A DNA stretch of 64,000 bases from JBCCXZ01 sp965228005 (GTDB lineage: Bacteria > Planctomycetota > Planctomycetia > Pirellulales > Lacipirellulaceae), in NCBI GenBank assembly GCA_965228005.1, contig CBDDGV010000001.1:992001-1056000 (forward strand). Reading direction: 5' to 3'. Below are positions 33,801 through 42,098 of the stretch, piece after piece (positions within the stretch are counted from its first letter, which is position 1; every line of letters begins with the position of its first letter). The notes beneath the pieces are model-generated. The model saw only the letters and a list, made by a program, of their open reading frames with translations. It was not told the DNA's origin and did not search any database. Position numbers and translations under genes: made by a program.

Positions 33801-34769
33801 TCAGACCCGGATGTTCACAATCTTGCGGATCACCAACGCCCCGAAGAGCTGCATGAGCACTCCGCCGACGAGCATCTTCTTGCCGAGCTCGTCGGTGAAG
33901 AGGAGCATGAGGTAATCGGGGTTCATGCGGTACACGGCCACGAACAGCGCCGGCGGGAGGGCGAGCAGGACGACGCCCGAGATCCGGCCCTCGCCGGTGA
34001 GCGCCTGCACCTGGCCCCAAATCTTGAAGCGTTCGCGGATCAGGTAGCCGATCTTGTCGAGGATCTCGGCGAGGTCGCCGCCCGTTTGACGCTGCAGGAT
34101 CACCGCGGTGACGAAGAACTTCAGGTCCAGGTTCGGGACGCGTTCGGTCAGGTTGTCGAGCGCTTCCTCGAACGGGATACCCAGGTTCTGCTCCTCGAAC
34201 ACGCGGTTGAACTCTTCGGAAATGGGGTCGGACATCTCGTGCCCCACCAGCTGGAAACCGGCCGCGAGGCTGTGGCCGGCACGCAACGCCCGGGCGACCA
34301 ACTCCAACGCTTCGGCGAGCTGGGCGGCGAACTGCCCCAGCCGCCGCTTCCGTTTGAAGATCAGCCAGCCGAAGGGCAAGAAGGCAAACGCGATACCCAC
34401 GACCGGCGTAAACGCGGGGCTCAGGCCCACGAACCCGGCGGCGAACGCGGCCACGGCGCCGATGCCGGCGCACAGGCCCAGGAACGTCGCGACGGTCATA
34501 TCCACCTTGGCCTGCTCGAACAGCAGGTTGAGGTTGAACATCTGGGAGAGCTTTTTCTCCAATGCGCTGCCGCCCTCGCGCTGCTTCGCCATCAGCGAAG
34601 CGACCTCCGAAAGGCTCGAGCCATCCCCCTTGTCGCCCTTCCCGGTGAGCTGGCTCAGCCGGTCTTCCATCTGCGACTGAGACCGGTCGCGCAGCAGCGA
34701 CGCCATCGCGAACACCAAGGTCGCCACGCCGACAAATGCCGCGCCGATGATCAGAATCATAGGGTCCAT
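33801..34769 (-). CDS. tadB: Tad pilus inner-membrane platform protein TadB
   Basis: A 322-residue T2SSF-domain protein: an N-terminal helix (ILIIGAAFVGVATLVFAMASLL), a pair of helices at about 95-135, the cytosolic core QLAEALELVARALRAGHSLA with RQTGGDLAEILDKIGYLIRER, and two C-terminal helices. These are the TadB features. It works with TadC and the TadA ATPase in the inner membrane. It lies 30 bases after cpaF and one base before tadC. Confidence 0.92.
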   Translation of the reverse strand: MDPMILIIGAAFVGVATLVFAMASLLRDRSQSQMEDRLSQLTGKGDKGDGSSLSEVASLMAKQREGGSALEKKLSQMFNLNLLFEQAKVDMTVATFLGLCAGIGAVAAFAAGFVGLSPAFTPVVGIAFAFLPFGWLIFKRKRRLGQFAAQLAEALELVARALRAGHSLAAGFQLVGHEMSDPISEEFNRVFEEQNLGIPFEEALDNLTERVPNLDLKFFVTAVILQRQTGGDLAEILDKIGYLIRERFKIWGQVQALTGEGRISGVVLLALPPALFVAVYRMNPDYLMLLFTDELGKKMLVGGVLMQLFGALVIRKIVNIRV

Positions 34770-34799
34770 ATCGGTCTCTCGTAGTCTGTGACTCGGCGG

Positions 34800-36122
34800 T
34801 TAGTCCCGCAGCATGACCCGTTCGCGGAAGGCGCTCGCCGGCAGGCGGATGCCGTGCGACTCCAGCCGGGGGATGAACGTCGGCCGGATGCCGGTGGAAA
34901 CGAAGTTCCCCACGGCCTTGCCGTCCTCGTTAACCCCTTCCTGCACGTACTTGAAGATATCCTGCATGACGATCGTGTCCTGCTCCATACCGAGAATCTC
35001 GGTGATGGCGGTCACCTTGCGGGGGCCGCCGGAGAGGCGGTTCACCTGCACGATCAGGTCCACGGCGCTGGCGATCTGCGTCCTCATCGCGCGGATGGGC
35101 ATCTCGAAGCCGGCCATCATGATCATCGTTTCCAGGCGGGCGATCGCGTCCCGCGGCGTGTTCGCGTGGCAGGTGGTGAGCGATCCTTCGTGGCCCGTGT
35201 TCATCGCCTGCAGCATGTCGAGCGTCTCGGGGCCGCGGCACTCGCCGATGATGATCCGGTCCGGCCGCATACGCAGTGAGTTCCGCACTAGGTCGGTGGC
35301 GCTGATCCGGCCCTTGCCCTCGATGTTCGGCGGGCGGGTCTCCAGCCGCACGATGTGGTCCTGCTGGATCTGCAGCTCCGCCGCGTCTTCGATCGTCACG
35401 ATGCGGTCGTCGTTGGAGATGAAGCTCGACAGCGTGTTGAGCAGGGTCGTCTTACCGGAGCCGGTACCGCCGGAGATGATGATGTTCAGCTTGGCCTTCA
35501 TGGCCCCCTCGAGCAGCATCACCATCTCGGGCGTGAAGCTCTTGTAGCGGAGCAGGTCTTCCAGCTTGAGCGGGTTCGAGCCGAATCGCCGGATGGTTAC
35601 GCTCGAGCCGTCCAAAGCCAGCGGCGGGATGATCGCGTTCACACGCGAGCCGTCCGGCAGGCGGGCGTCGACCATCGGGCAGACCTCGTCCACGCGGCGG
35701 CCGACCTTCGAGACGATGCGGTCGATGATCTGCAGGAGGTGCTTGTCGTCACGGAACTGAACGCCGGTCTTCTGCAGCTTGCCCGAGTTCTCGACGTACA
35801 CGCTCTTCGGCCCGTTGATCATGATTTCGCTGATCTTCGGGTCTTTGAGGAGCATCTCGAGCGGGCCGAGGCCGAAGGTCTCGTCTAGGACTTCCTCGAC
35901 GAGCCGCTCGCGCTCCTGGCGGTTGAGGAACGTGCTCTCGGTGTCGCACAGGTGCTCGACGACGAGCCGGATCTCGCGGCGGAGCACGTCGCCCTTCAGC
36001 TCGCCCACGTGCGAGAGGTCGAGCTTGTCGACCAGCTTCGAGTGGATCGACTGCTTGAGCTTCTCGAACTCGGCTTCGCGGTCTTGGCCTTGGTCGGCGG
36101 GGTTGGCGGCAAGCGTGCTCAT
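34800..36122 (-). CDS. cpaF: Tad pilus assembly ATPase (TadA/CpaF)
   Basis: A 440-residue secretion ATPase. After an N-terminal helical domain (LVDKLDLSHVGELKGDVL) come the regions ISEIMINGPKSVYVENSGKL, Walker A SGGTGSGKTTLLN, the Asp box (IVTIEDAAELQI), Walker B MRPDRIIIGECRGPE and the His box (MNTGHEGSLTTCHAN). It powers both assembly and retraction of Flp pili as a hexamer at the inner membrane. The ATG at 36122 follows a GGGAG site; an in-frame ATG at 36170 and codons further up are less likely because that part is Pro/Ala-rich low complexity. Confidence 0.95.
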   Translation of the reverse strand: MSTLAANPADQGQDREAEFEKLKQSIHSKLVDKLDLSHVGELKGDVLRREIRLVVEHLCDTESTFLNRQERERLVEEVLDETFGLGPLEMLLKDPKISEIMINGPKSVYVENSGKLQKTGVQFRDDKHLLQIIDRIVSKVGRRVDEVCPMVDARLPDGSRVNAIIPPLALDGSSVTIRRFGSNPLKLEDLLRYKSFTPEMVMLLEGAMKAKLNIIISGGTGSGKTTLLNTLSSFISNDDRIVTIEDAAELQIQQDHIVRLETRPPNIEGKGRISATDLVRNSLRMRPDRIIIGECRGPETLDMLQAMNTGHEGSLTTCHANTPRDAIARLETMIMMAGFEMPIRAMRTQIASAVDLIVQVNRLSGGPRKVTAITEILGMEQDTIVMQDIFKYVQEGVNEDGKAVGNFVSTGIRPTFIPRLESHGIRLPASAFRERVMLRD

Positions 36123-36348
36123 CGGCGGGTCTGCTCCCTGTGCGCACTGGGGGGCGCTGCTGTTCGGCATCCCCCGCGCCGCCGGCACAACAAGGTCCGG
36201 GCCGGGCGGGGCCATCCAAACATAGCTCAGGATGAGAAGGCCCAAGCCGTGCCGGACCAGGGCTTTGGCAACTGGACGGCAACCGAACGGGCCGTGACGG
36301 TCGCAACGGTTGGCGGGGCCTGGTGACGGGCCCCAGCAAGACGCCGGG

Positions 36349-37551
36349 CTACTTGGCCGGCCAGAGGTTGAGCCAACGCCGGCTCTTCGTGTCGCCGCCT
36401 TCCGCGTCCGCTGCGGGCTCGATGCCGCAGACCGCCATCGCGAGCTGGCCGATCGACTGCGTGATCGGCGCCTTGGGCGAGTGCTCCAGGAGCGGCACGC
36501 CGTTGTTCCGCACCTCGACCATCACGCGGTAGTCCTTCGGGATCTGCCAGTAGATGTCCCGTCCGATTGTCTCCTGGGCCTTCTTCAGGCTGATCTGGCC
36601 GCTGTCTTGGCCGAACCGGTTCACAACGATCTTCACCTTGTCGCCCAAGGCGTCGTCGCTGCCGAAGGTCATCATCAGCCGCACCACGTTCCTAAGGCAC
36701 GGCAGGTCGAGCTGCGTGACCATCAGCACCGCGTCGGACAGCTGCAACGCGAGGATATCCAGAGCGTTGAAGCCTTTGGAGGAGTCGATCACCACGTGCG
36801 AGAAGCTGGTCTTCAACAGGCCGAGCACGCGTTGCAGTCCGTCGGTGGTCACCAAGTTGGCGTCTTCGAGCTGCACCGGTCGGGGCAGCAGGTGCAGGCC
36901 GGAGGAATGCTTGGTGAGCGACTTCTTCAGCAGCGTCAGGTCGAGCCGCGAGATGTTCTGTGTGACATCGGCCAGCGTGTACTCGGGGATCGTGTCGAGG
37001 AACACGTCCGCGTCGCCCAGCGCCATGTCGAGGTCAATGAGCACGACCGAGTTGTTGCTGTCGGACGCCAGAGCGCAGGCCAGGTTCACCGCGACGCTGG
37101 AGCTGCCCACGCCGCCGGTGGCGCCGGCAACGCTGATGACCGTCGAGCCCTTCGGGCCCGACTCCGAGCCGCCCCCCTTCATCCGCCGCACGCGCTGCAG
37201 CGCCGTGGCGAGGTCTTCACTCTTCAGGGGTTCGGTCAGGTACTCTTTGGCGCCGGCCCGCATCGAGTCGAGGATCACCCGACCATCGGTCGAGCTGCTC
37301 GACACCAGGATCATGCAGTCCGGGTACTTCGCGCTAACCTCGCTGACCAGCTCGATCGCGGCCGCCGGGTCGCTGTCCATCGCCACCAGGCCGATGTCCG
37401 GCATGGTCTGCTCCAGCACGTCCGAGAAGAACTCGTAGCTGGAGCACTCGGCTTCGAGGTAGACGGTCTCAAGGCCGAGGATGACCCCCTTCGTGTTTTC
37501 CCTCGTCGCGTCGTTTGGATCAACGACGGCGATGCGGAGCGAGGCGGCCAT
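36349..37551 (-). CDS. cpaE: Tad pilus localisation protein TadZ/CpaE
   Basis: A 400-residue protein with an N-terminal receiver-like domain (residues 5-125: IAVVDPNDATREN, MPDIGLVAMD, AGAKEYLTEPL) and a C-terminal MinD/ParA-like ATPase domain. The deviant Walker A reads VAGATGGVGSSSVAVNLA, without either usual lysine, and the switch region is VLIDLDMALGDADVF. TadZ positions the pilus machine at the cell pole. The receiver-like domain has an Asp in the MDSDP turn, but whether it is phosphorylated is unknown. The gene lies 226 bases before cpaF in the same direction. Confidence 0.92.
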   Translation of the reverse strand: MAASLRIAVVDPNDATRENTKGVILGLETVYLEAECSSYEFFSDVLEQTMPDIGLVAMDSDPAAAIELVSEVSAKYPDCMILVSSSSTDGRVILDSMRAGAKEYLTEPLKSEDLATALQRVRRMKGGGSESGPKGSTVISVAGATGGVGSSSVAVNLACALASDSNNSVVLIDLDMALGDADVFLDTIPEYTLADVTQNISRLDLTLLKKSLTKHSSGLHLLPRPVQLEDANLVTTDGLQRVLGLLKTSFSHVVIDSSKGFNALDILALQLSDAVLMVTQLDLPCLRNVVRLMMTFGSDDALGDKVKIVVNRFGQDSGQISLKKAQETIGRDIYWQIPKDYRVMVEVRNNGVPLLEHSPKAPITQSIGQLAMAVCGIEPAADAEGGDTKSRRWLNLWPAK

Positions 37552-37670
37552 GGTCAGTCGTGGGGGCTAGGTCTTTGGCGCAAGGAACTCGACGCTGCGG
37601 AGGCGGTGGCCGGCCGGGCCCCGGGGCACCAAGACCTTCCTTCTCCCACTCGACTCCGCGATAGACTAGC

Positions 37671-39491
37671 TTATTTTTCGACGTCGTAGCCGATTGGGCC
37701 GATCAAACCGGGCGTGCTAGTTGTCCGTCTTGCTGGCTTGTTGGGGGAGCCCGTAGCGGCCGCAGAACTAGCCTGCCAGGCGGCGCCCTGCGGCGCCCTG
37801 GCGACCACCGGCACGGTCAGTTGCGATGGGCCCGACGCGGCGGGGTCGACCATGGGAACGGCGTGCGGGATCGGGGAGCCGCTCGGCAGCAGCGGCCCCG
37901 GCTCGATCGTGGTCGGTTGGGCTCCCTGCGGAACGCTCTCCAGCGGTTGCCCCACACCTGCGGCGGGTTGAGGCGGCAGCTCGGTCGGCGTGGCCATGCC
38001 GTCAGAAACAACCACCGGTCCGGCCGCGGCGCCCTGCGGGGCGCCCATGCCCAGGGCGTACTCGTTAAGCGGCATCTGCTGGTATGGCCCGCCGCAGCTC
38101 CCGCACGGGGCACAGCCCGGCCCGCAAGGGCCCGGCGCGGGCACTTCGAGGTGACCGCCCACATAGAGCTCGCAATTGCTCGGAGAGATCGATTCCATCC
38201 CGGGCCCGCAGGGAGGAACCTCGTGCGGTTCCAGTCCGTCGGCGAACTCGGGGGTCACGAGGATCAGCAGTTCGATCTCGTTGACCTCCTCTTCGACGCT
38301 GCGGAACGCGGCGCCGACCAGCGGCAGATCGCCGAGGAAGGGCAGCCCCCGCTCCTCGGCGTCCACCCGAGTCTGCACCAAACCGGCGAGCGCCAAGGTC
38401 TGGCCGGCCCGCAGTTCGACGGCGGTGTCGACCTGACGCACCGTGAGTGCGGGGACACTGAACTCGTCGATGTTCACGCTGAGCGTGTCGTCGATGCTGC
38501 TGATGCGGGGGCGGACCTCCAGGCGGACCTTGCCGTTGCCCAGCACGATGGGCACGAAGTCGACCTGGGTGCCGAAGGGCTTGTACTCGACCGTGGTCTG
38601 CCCGATGCCGGACGGGATGATGATCGGCAGCTCGCCGCCGACGTTGAAGTTGGCCGGTCGGCCGCTCACGGCGGTTATGGTCGGGTCGGCGAGGATCTTC
38701 GCCACGTTGTTCCGCTGCAGGGCGTCGATAAACCCGAGGAACGAGTCGCTGCCGTCAACGATGCCGAAAGCGACCGTCTCGCCGCTGGTGGTAACGGTCT
38801 GCGCCGCCGAGTCGACCGTCGAGATCAAGCCCGAGATGCTCGAGACGAGGAATCCGCCGCTGTTGCTGAACTGCGCGAAGTCGAAGCCCAGCCGTCGCAG
38901 CTTGGTCCGCGATACTTCCATCACCTTCACTTTGAGCTGCACCTGCTGCACGCCGCCCACCACGATGTTGTTCACCACTTTCGGGGCGTAGTCCTCGGCC
39001 AGGCGGATGATGGGGCTAACCGCTTCGGGACGCTCGACGAAGCCCTCCAGCACCAGGCTGTTCGAGAGCCGCATGACTTTGACCGACGACTCGGGGAAGA
39101 GCCGTTTCAGGGCCATGGTGAGCTCCTGTACGTCGCCGTAGATGACGACGTCGACAGCGAAGACGTTGCCCTCTTCGTCCCACAGGTTGACCTGCGTGAC
39201 TCCGGGCTTGGTCGCCGCGAGCATGATCTGGTTTGCGCTCAGCGCGGTGACCGTCACCAGCTCGGGGTTGTTCACCACCATCTTGGGGATGCGCTTCTCG
39301 AGCGTCAGCAGCTTGCTGGTGTTGACCGTCAACTCGACCCGCTCGTTGGCCTGGCTGATGTTGCGGATCACAGAAGGCGGCGTCTGCGCCTGAACCCCCT
39401 GAGGCAACAAGCAGGCCGACAGGCACAACGCCGAGATGAGCACCGACCGGCGGCCGTGGGCCGCGTGCAGACAAGCGTGGCGTGCGTACAT
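37671..39491 (-). CDS. cpaC: Tad pilus outer-membrane secretin (CpaC/RcpA)
   Basis: A 606-residue secretin. A signal peptide (SVLISALCLSACLLPQGVQAQ) is followed by a BON-like pilus-assembly domain (residues 45-120, LWDEEGNVFAVDVVIYGD), an N1 domain, and the secretin core (ADPTITAVSGRPANFNVGGELPI, then VPALTVRQVDTAVELRAGQTLALAGL and GLPFLGDLPLVGAAFRS). After residue 420 comes a 185-residue extension unlike ordinary CpaC: Cys/Pro/Gly-rich (PCGPGCAPCGSCGGPYQQMP) and then Pro/Thr-rich. It forms the outer-membrane pore for the Flp fibre. The start ATG has a GAAGGA site. Confidence 0.94.
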   Translation of the reverse strand: MYARHACLHAAHGRRSVLISALCLSACLLPQGVQAQTPPSVIRNISQANERVELTVNTSKLLTLEKRIPKMVVNNPELVTVTALSANQIMLAATKPGVTQVNLWDEEGNVFAVDVVIYGDVQELTMALKRLFPESSVKVMRLSNSLVLEGFVERPEAVSPIIRLAEDYAPKVVNNIVVGGVQQVQLKVKVMEVSRTKLRRLGFDFAQFSNSGGFLVSSISGLISTVDSAAQTVTTSGETVAFGIVDGSDSFLGFIDALQRNNVAKILADPTITAVSGRPANFNVGGELPIIIPSGIGQTTVEYKPFGTQVDFVPIVLGNGKVRLEVRPRISSIDDTLSVNIDEFSVPALTVRQVDTAVELRAGQTLALAGLVQTRVDAEERGLPFLGDLPLVGAAFRSVEEEVNEIELLILVTPEFADGLEPHEVPPCGPGMESISPSNCELYVGGHLEVPAPGPCGPGCAPCGSCGGPYQQMPLNEYALGMGAPQGAAAGPVVVSDGMATPTELPPQPAAGVGQPLESVPQGAQPTTIEPGPLLPSGSPIPHAVPMVDPAASGPSQLTVPVVARAPQGAAWQASSAAATGSPNKPARRTTSTPGLIGPIGYDVEK

Positions 39492-39686
39492 CCTTGTACT
39501 TCCTTCGCGTAGATTGCGAGTTGTAGCGGCCGGCGAGGGGCTCGCGCCCCGCCCGACCCGTTCGGCGTCCCGCGGCGTAGACTTCCTTGCCCCGCCCGGC
39601 GCCGCCCGTGTCTCGTTCTCCTACGGCGCCACTTGCGTGTCGCCCCCCTCAAGCTCTGACTCGTCTCTCGGCCCGACCGCCGAGTC
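39492..39686. other. Spacer between cpaB and cpaC
   Basis: This 195-base stretch between the cpaB stop and the cpaC start shows no hairpin with a T tract, no clear promoter and no ORF with a ribosome site. It contains long C-rich runs. Confidence 0.4.
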
Positions 39687-40718
39687 TCACTCGTCCTCGA
39701 AGTCGATCGGGAAGTCCTCTTCAGCCAGTTCGTCCTGCAAATCCTCCAGGTCGACCGACGAATCTCCCGCGGAGTTGTCCCCGGAATCGCCTCCGCCGTA
39801 GCGGTGCTCGTCCGGGTCGTCCAGCGGTTCACCCGTGTGCGGCGAGAAGTCGAGCTCCTGCACCTCGTTCGGGTAGAAGATCTTCATGCGGAACGGCGGG
39901 TCCGGATCGGGCATCACCTCTTCGACCACCGCGTCGGCGATGGCGTCGGTCAGGCTCTGCGTGTCCTCGGACTCGCCCTGTTCGGCGTCTCGGCTGTTCG
40001 ATTCGCTGCGGCCGAAGAGGTCTTCGGTCGTCTGCTCGGCGTCGTCAACAATCCGCTCGTCGTCCGGGTTCCGGGGGATCAGGCTGATCTCGCCCAGGTT
40101 CTCGGCGGTGGTGATCTTGTTCGCCTGCTGCGGCGTGACGATCAGCGACACGGTCTTGGCGATCGTGCGGGCCTCGGCGCCGTCGCCGGACCGCTGCACC
40201 GACTGGTCGACCGCGAACACCCGCACGTTCTGCAGGATGATCCGCGTCATCGGGTAATCAATGCCCTGCTGCGGGTTGCGGTTGACGAACAGCTGCACGT
40301 CGACGCGGTCGCCGGGGCTCAGCAGGCCGGCGGCGCTCTTGCGGGCGTCGACCGACACGGTCTTGAGCCGCATATTCTCGGGGATCGCCCGGATGGGGTC
40401 GTGCGTCTCGCCCTTGCCGAGCAGCTTGCCCTCCATGATGGGCTCGCCCTGGAAGATCACCGCCCGCGGGCGGCGGGACTCGAGGTCCTCCCAGCGGGAG
40501 ATGGCCCCGGCGGGGACCTTGTCTTTGGGCCACTCCTGCAGCGCCACCACCGTGTCGTCCACGGGGTCGCCCAGATTAATGTTGGTCAGGGCCACATAGA
40601 TCGGAAGCGTCTCGACCGAGACGTTGTTCTGGCCGTCCAGAACCTGACTGATGCCGATCGACGCCACCAGGCCGCAGCCCAGAGCGAGGGCCAACAGTAT
40701 TAGGGATTTAGGACGCAT
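39687..40718 (-). CDS. cpaB: Tad pilus assembly protein CpaB/RcpC
   Basis: A 343-residue protein. The N-terminal helix (SLILLALALGCGLVASIGISQVL) anchors it in the inner membrane; the SAF/antifreeze-like fold follows (YVALTNINLGDPVDDTVVALQEWPKD), then the CpaB core with LLSPGDRVDVQLFVN and a VSLIVTPQQANKITTAENLG segment. The last 110 residues are very acidic (Asp/Glu/Ser), including RSESNSRDAEQGESEDTQ. It is thought to stabilise the secretin and link it to the inner machinery. The ATG at 40718 was chosen because upstream codons are basic and would mask the membrane anchor. Confidence 0.92.
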   Translation of the reverse strand: MRPKSLILLALALGCGLVASIGISQVLDGQNNVSVETLPIYVALTNINLGDPVDDTVVALQEWPKDKVPAGAISRWEDLESRRPRAVIFQGEPIMEGKLLGKGETHDPIRAIPENMRLKTVSVDARKSAAGLLSPGDRVDVQLFVNRNPQQGIDYPMTRIILQNVRVFAVDQSVQRSGDGAEARTIAKTVSLIVTPQQANKITTAENLGEISLIPRNPDDERIVDDAEQTTEDLFGRSESNSRDAEQGESEDTQSLTDAIADAVVEEVMPDPDPPFRMKIFYPNEVQELDFSPHTGEPLDDPDEHRYGGGDSGDNSAGDSSVDLEDLQDELAEEDFPIDFEDE

Positions 40719-40897
40719 CACACCCCCCCGGCATGAGCTTAGTAGTACGACGGTTTCGCTCGATCGGCAGACGCACCGGATACGGTCCGGCACGCCTTGT
40801 CGCTTTCTTCGGCATCTCCGATACAAACGGTCCAGACAAATCGAGCAGGACGATCCGACCCCGCCCCGGGCGGGCCTCTGAACGCCCCGCTAGCACG

Positions 40898-41473
40898 CTA
40901 GACACGCATCCCGAACCAGGCGAAGTAGGCGATCGAGCCGATAGCAATGGGGATCCCGTAGGGCAGCAGGAACATCCGCGGCTTGCGCTCGGCGGCGATC
41001 TCTGCCAGCTTCTCGGGGTCTTTCACGGTGGTGATTTCGTTGAGGATCATCCAGAACTGGTTCTGGTGCTTGGCCCAGGTGTTGGTCCAGAGGACCATGC
41101 CGACGGCGATCACGCCGCCCACGACGGCCGAGACGCCGAACGCCCAGACCGTGACGGTGGTCCACATCCAGGCCCCTACGCCGGCCATCAGCTTGACGTC
41201 GCCGGCTCCCATGCCGCCGATCGCGTAGAGCGGCAGCAGCAGGGCCAGGCCGACCGCGGTGCCGGCCAGGCTGTACATCAGCCCCTCCCAGCCCGGGTAC
41301 GGCGAGAGTGTTGCGCTGTAGACCCAGCCGGTGACGATCATGGGGAAGGTGATCCAGTTGGGCACCTTCAGCTGCAGGCCGTCGATCACCGCCGCGACGA
41401 TCAGCGTGATCGTCACGACCCAGACGTGCCAGGTGTCCGCTAGCCAGCTCAGGAGTTCGGTCGAGTCGCTCAT
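40898..41473 (-). CDS. cpaA: A24-family prepilin peptidase (CpaA/TadV)
   Basis: A 191-residue polytopic membrane aspartic protease. The two catalytic Asp residues are in LIVAAVIDGLQLKVPNW (first helix end) and in the family motif GMGAGDVKLMAGVG. It cleaves the leader of Flp prepilins after the Gly of the E-D-G sequence, so its substrates here are the pilins at 41922-42098 and probably 28175-28354. The C-terminus has an unusual cytosolic stretch (WMILNEITTVKDPEKLAEIAAER) before the last membrane helix. It is followed by cpaB after 179 bases. Confidence 0.93.
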   Translation of the reverse strand: MSDSTELLSWLADTWHVWVVTITLIVAAVIDGLQLKVPNWITFPMIVTGWVYSATLSPYPGWEGLMYSLAGTAVGLALLLPLYAIGGMGAGDVKLMAGVGAWMWTTVTVWAFGVSAVVGGVIAVGMVLWTNTWAKHQNQFWMILNEITTVKDPEKLAEIAAERKPRMFLLPYGIPIAIGSIAYFAWFGMRV

Positions 41474-41603
41474 CTGATCGTGCTTCCGGTAGGTGGCGCC
41501 GGCGCCCGGCCGCGGGCCGTCTCCTGGCGGCCGCGGCGCGCACCGCGTGGTGGTTGGTCTTGCCGCTCCGCCGACCGCAAGCCGTGCAGACGCCTCCCGG
41601 CCC

Positions 41604-41708
41604 CTAGCGGGGCGCGAACACCAGCGCCAGCAAAGTCGTTACGACCGTCGCGAAGCATGCCGCCAATTGGAGAGCGTGCGTCAGGAGTTCGTGAGGGATC
41701 AGCCCCAT
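41604..41708 (-). CDS. 34-residue single-pass membrane peptide in the tad locus
   Basis: A short ORF between the flp pilin and cpaA. Its product starts MGLIPHELLTHALQLAACFA and ends TLLALVFAPR, giving a single hydrophobic helix of about 20 residues (QLAACFATVVTTLLALVFA) with a short polar N-terminal part. An AGAGG site lies 7 bases before the ATG, and the stop is TAG. Direction and position fit expression with the pilus genes. It is not Flp-like: there is no prepilin peptidase site. I know of no family; it could be a pilus accessory peptide, or a chance ORF. The GC-rich codon use is like its neighbours. Confidence 0.5.
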   Translation of the reverse strand: MGLIPHELLTHALQLAACFATVVTTLLALVFAPR

Positions 41709-41847
41709 CCCGTTGCCTCTGTTCTCGTCGTTGTGCGGCGCCCGGTAGTTAGCCCCGGACACCAGAACCGTAGCTCAAAAAAAGCACGCGGGGCTCCGGC
41801 TATCGCCGATCCCGGCCGCCGACGCGCCGCGTGAAGCGTATACACAG

Positions 41848-41880
41848 AAAAATCCCCCCGGGGCACGAACCCCGGGGGGA
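41848..41880 (-). terminator. Intrinsic terminator after the flp pilin gene
   Basis: On the minus strand TCCCCCCGGGG, loop and CCCCGGGGGGA form a very stable stem of about 11 base pairs, followed by five T. It lies 42 bases after the pilin stop codon. It probably ends most transcripts and so keeps pilin mRNA far more abundant than mRNA of the assembly genes. Confidence 0.9.
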
Positions 41881-41921
41881 CTAAAGAACCGCGGACCACT
41901 AACAGGGCGCCGCCGGACGGA

Positions 41922-42098
41922 CTAACTACCCAATTGCCCCGCAACCGCGTTGAACGTGGCGTTCGCGTTGGTGCCGACCGACTGGATAGCGGTCAGACAC
42001 ACGATCACGATCAACGCCAGCATAACGGCGTACTCGACGGCGGTCGGGCCGTCTTCCGAAGCGAGGAACTGCTGTACCTTCTGTGCAAACTTCTTCAT
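41922..42098 (-). CDS. flp: Flp-type type IVb major pilin
   Basis: A 58-residue prepilin. Leader MKKFAQKVQQFLASEDG, cleavage at G/PTAVEYAV, mature pilin of about 41 residues with one helix (VEYAVMLALIVIVCLTAIQSVG) and a short Asn/Ala-rich tail. The Glu-Tyr pair at mature positions 5-6 marks Flp pilins. It is the structural subunit of the adhesive fibre built by the cpa/tad genes downstream. GGAGGA lies 6 bases before the ATG. A terminator follows, separating it from the remaining locus. Confidence 0.95.
   Translation of the reverse strand: MKKFAQKVQQFLASEDGPTAVEYAVMLALIVIVCLTAIQSVGTNANATFNAVAGQLGS

Noticed and set aside
37821..39512. A 563-codon plus-strand frame
   Set aside because: Antisense of the secretin gene, whose motifs and signal peptide are unambiguous.
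41470..41658. A 62-codon minus-strand frame overlapping the small membrane peptide
   Set aside because: Highly basic composition; the alternative frame at 41604-41708 has the ribosome site and a membrane helix.
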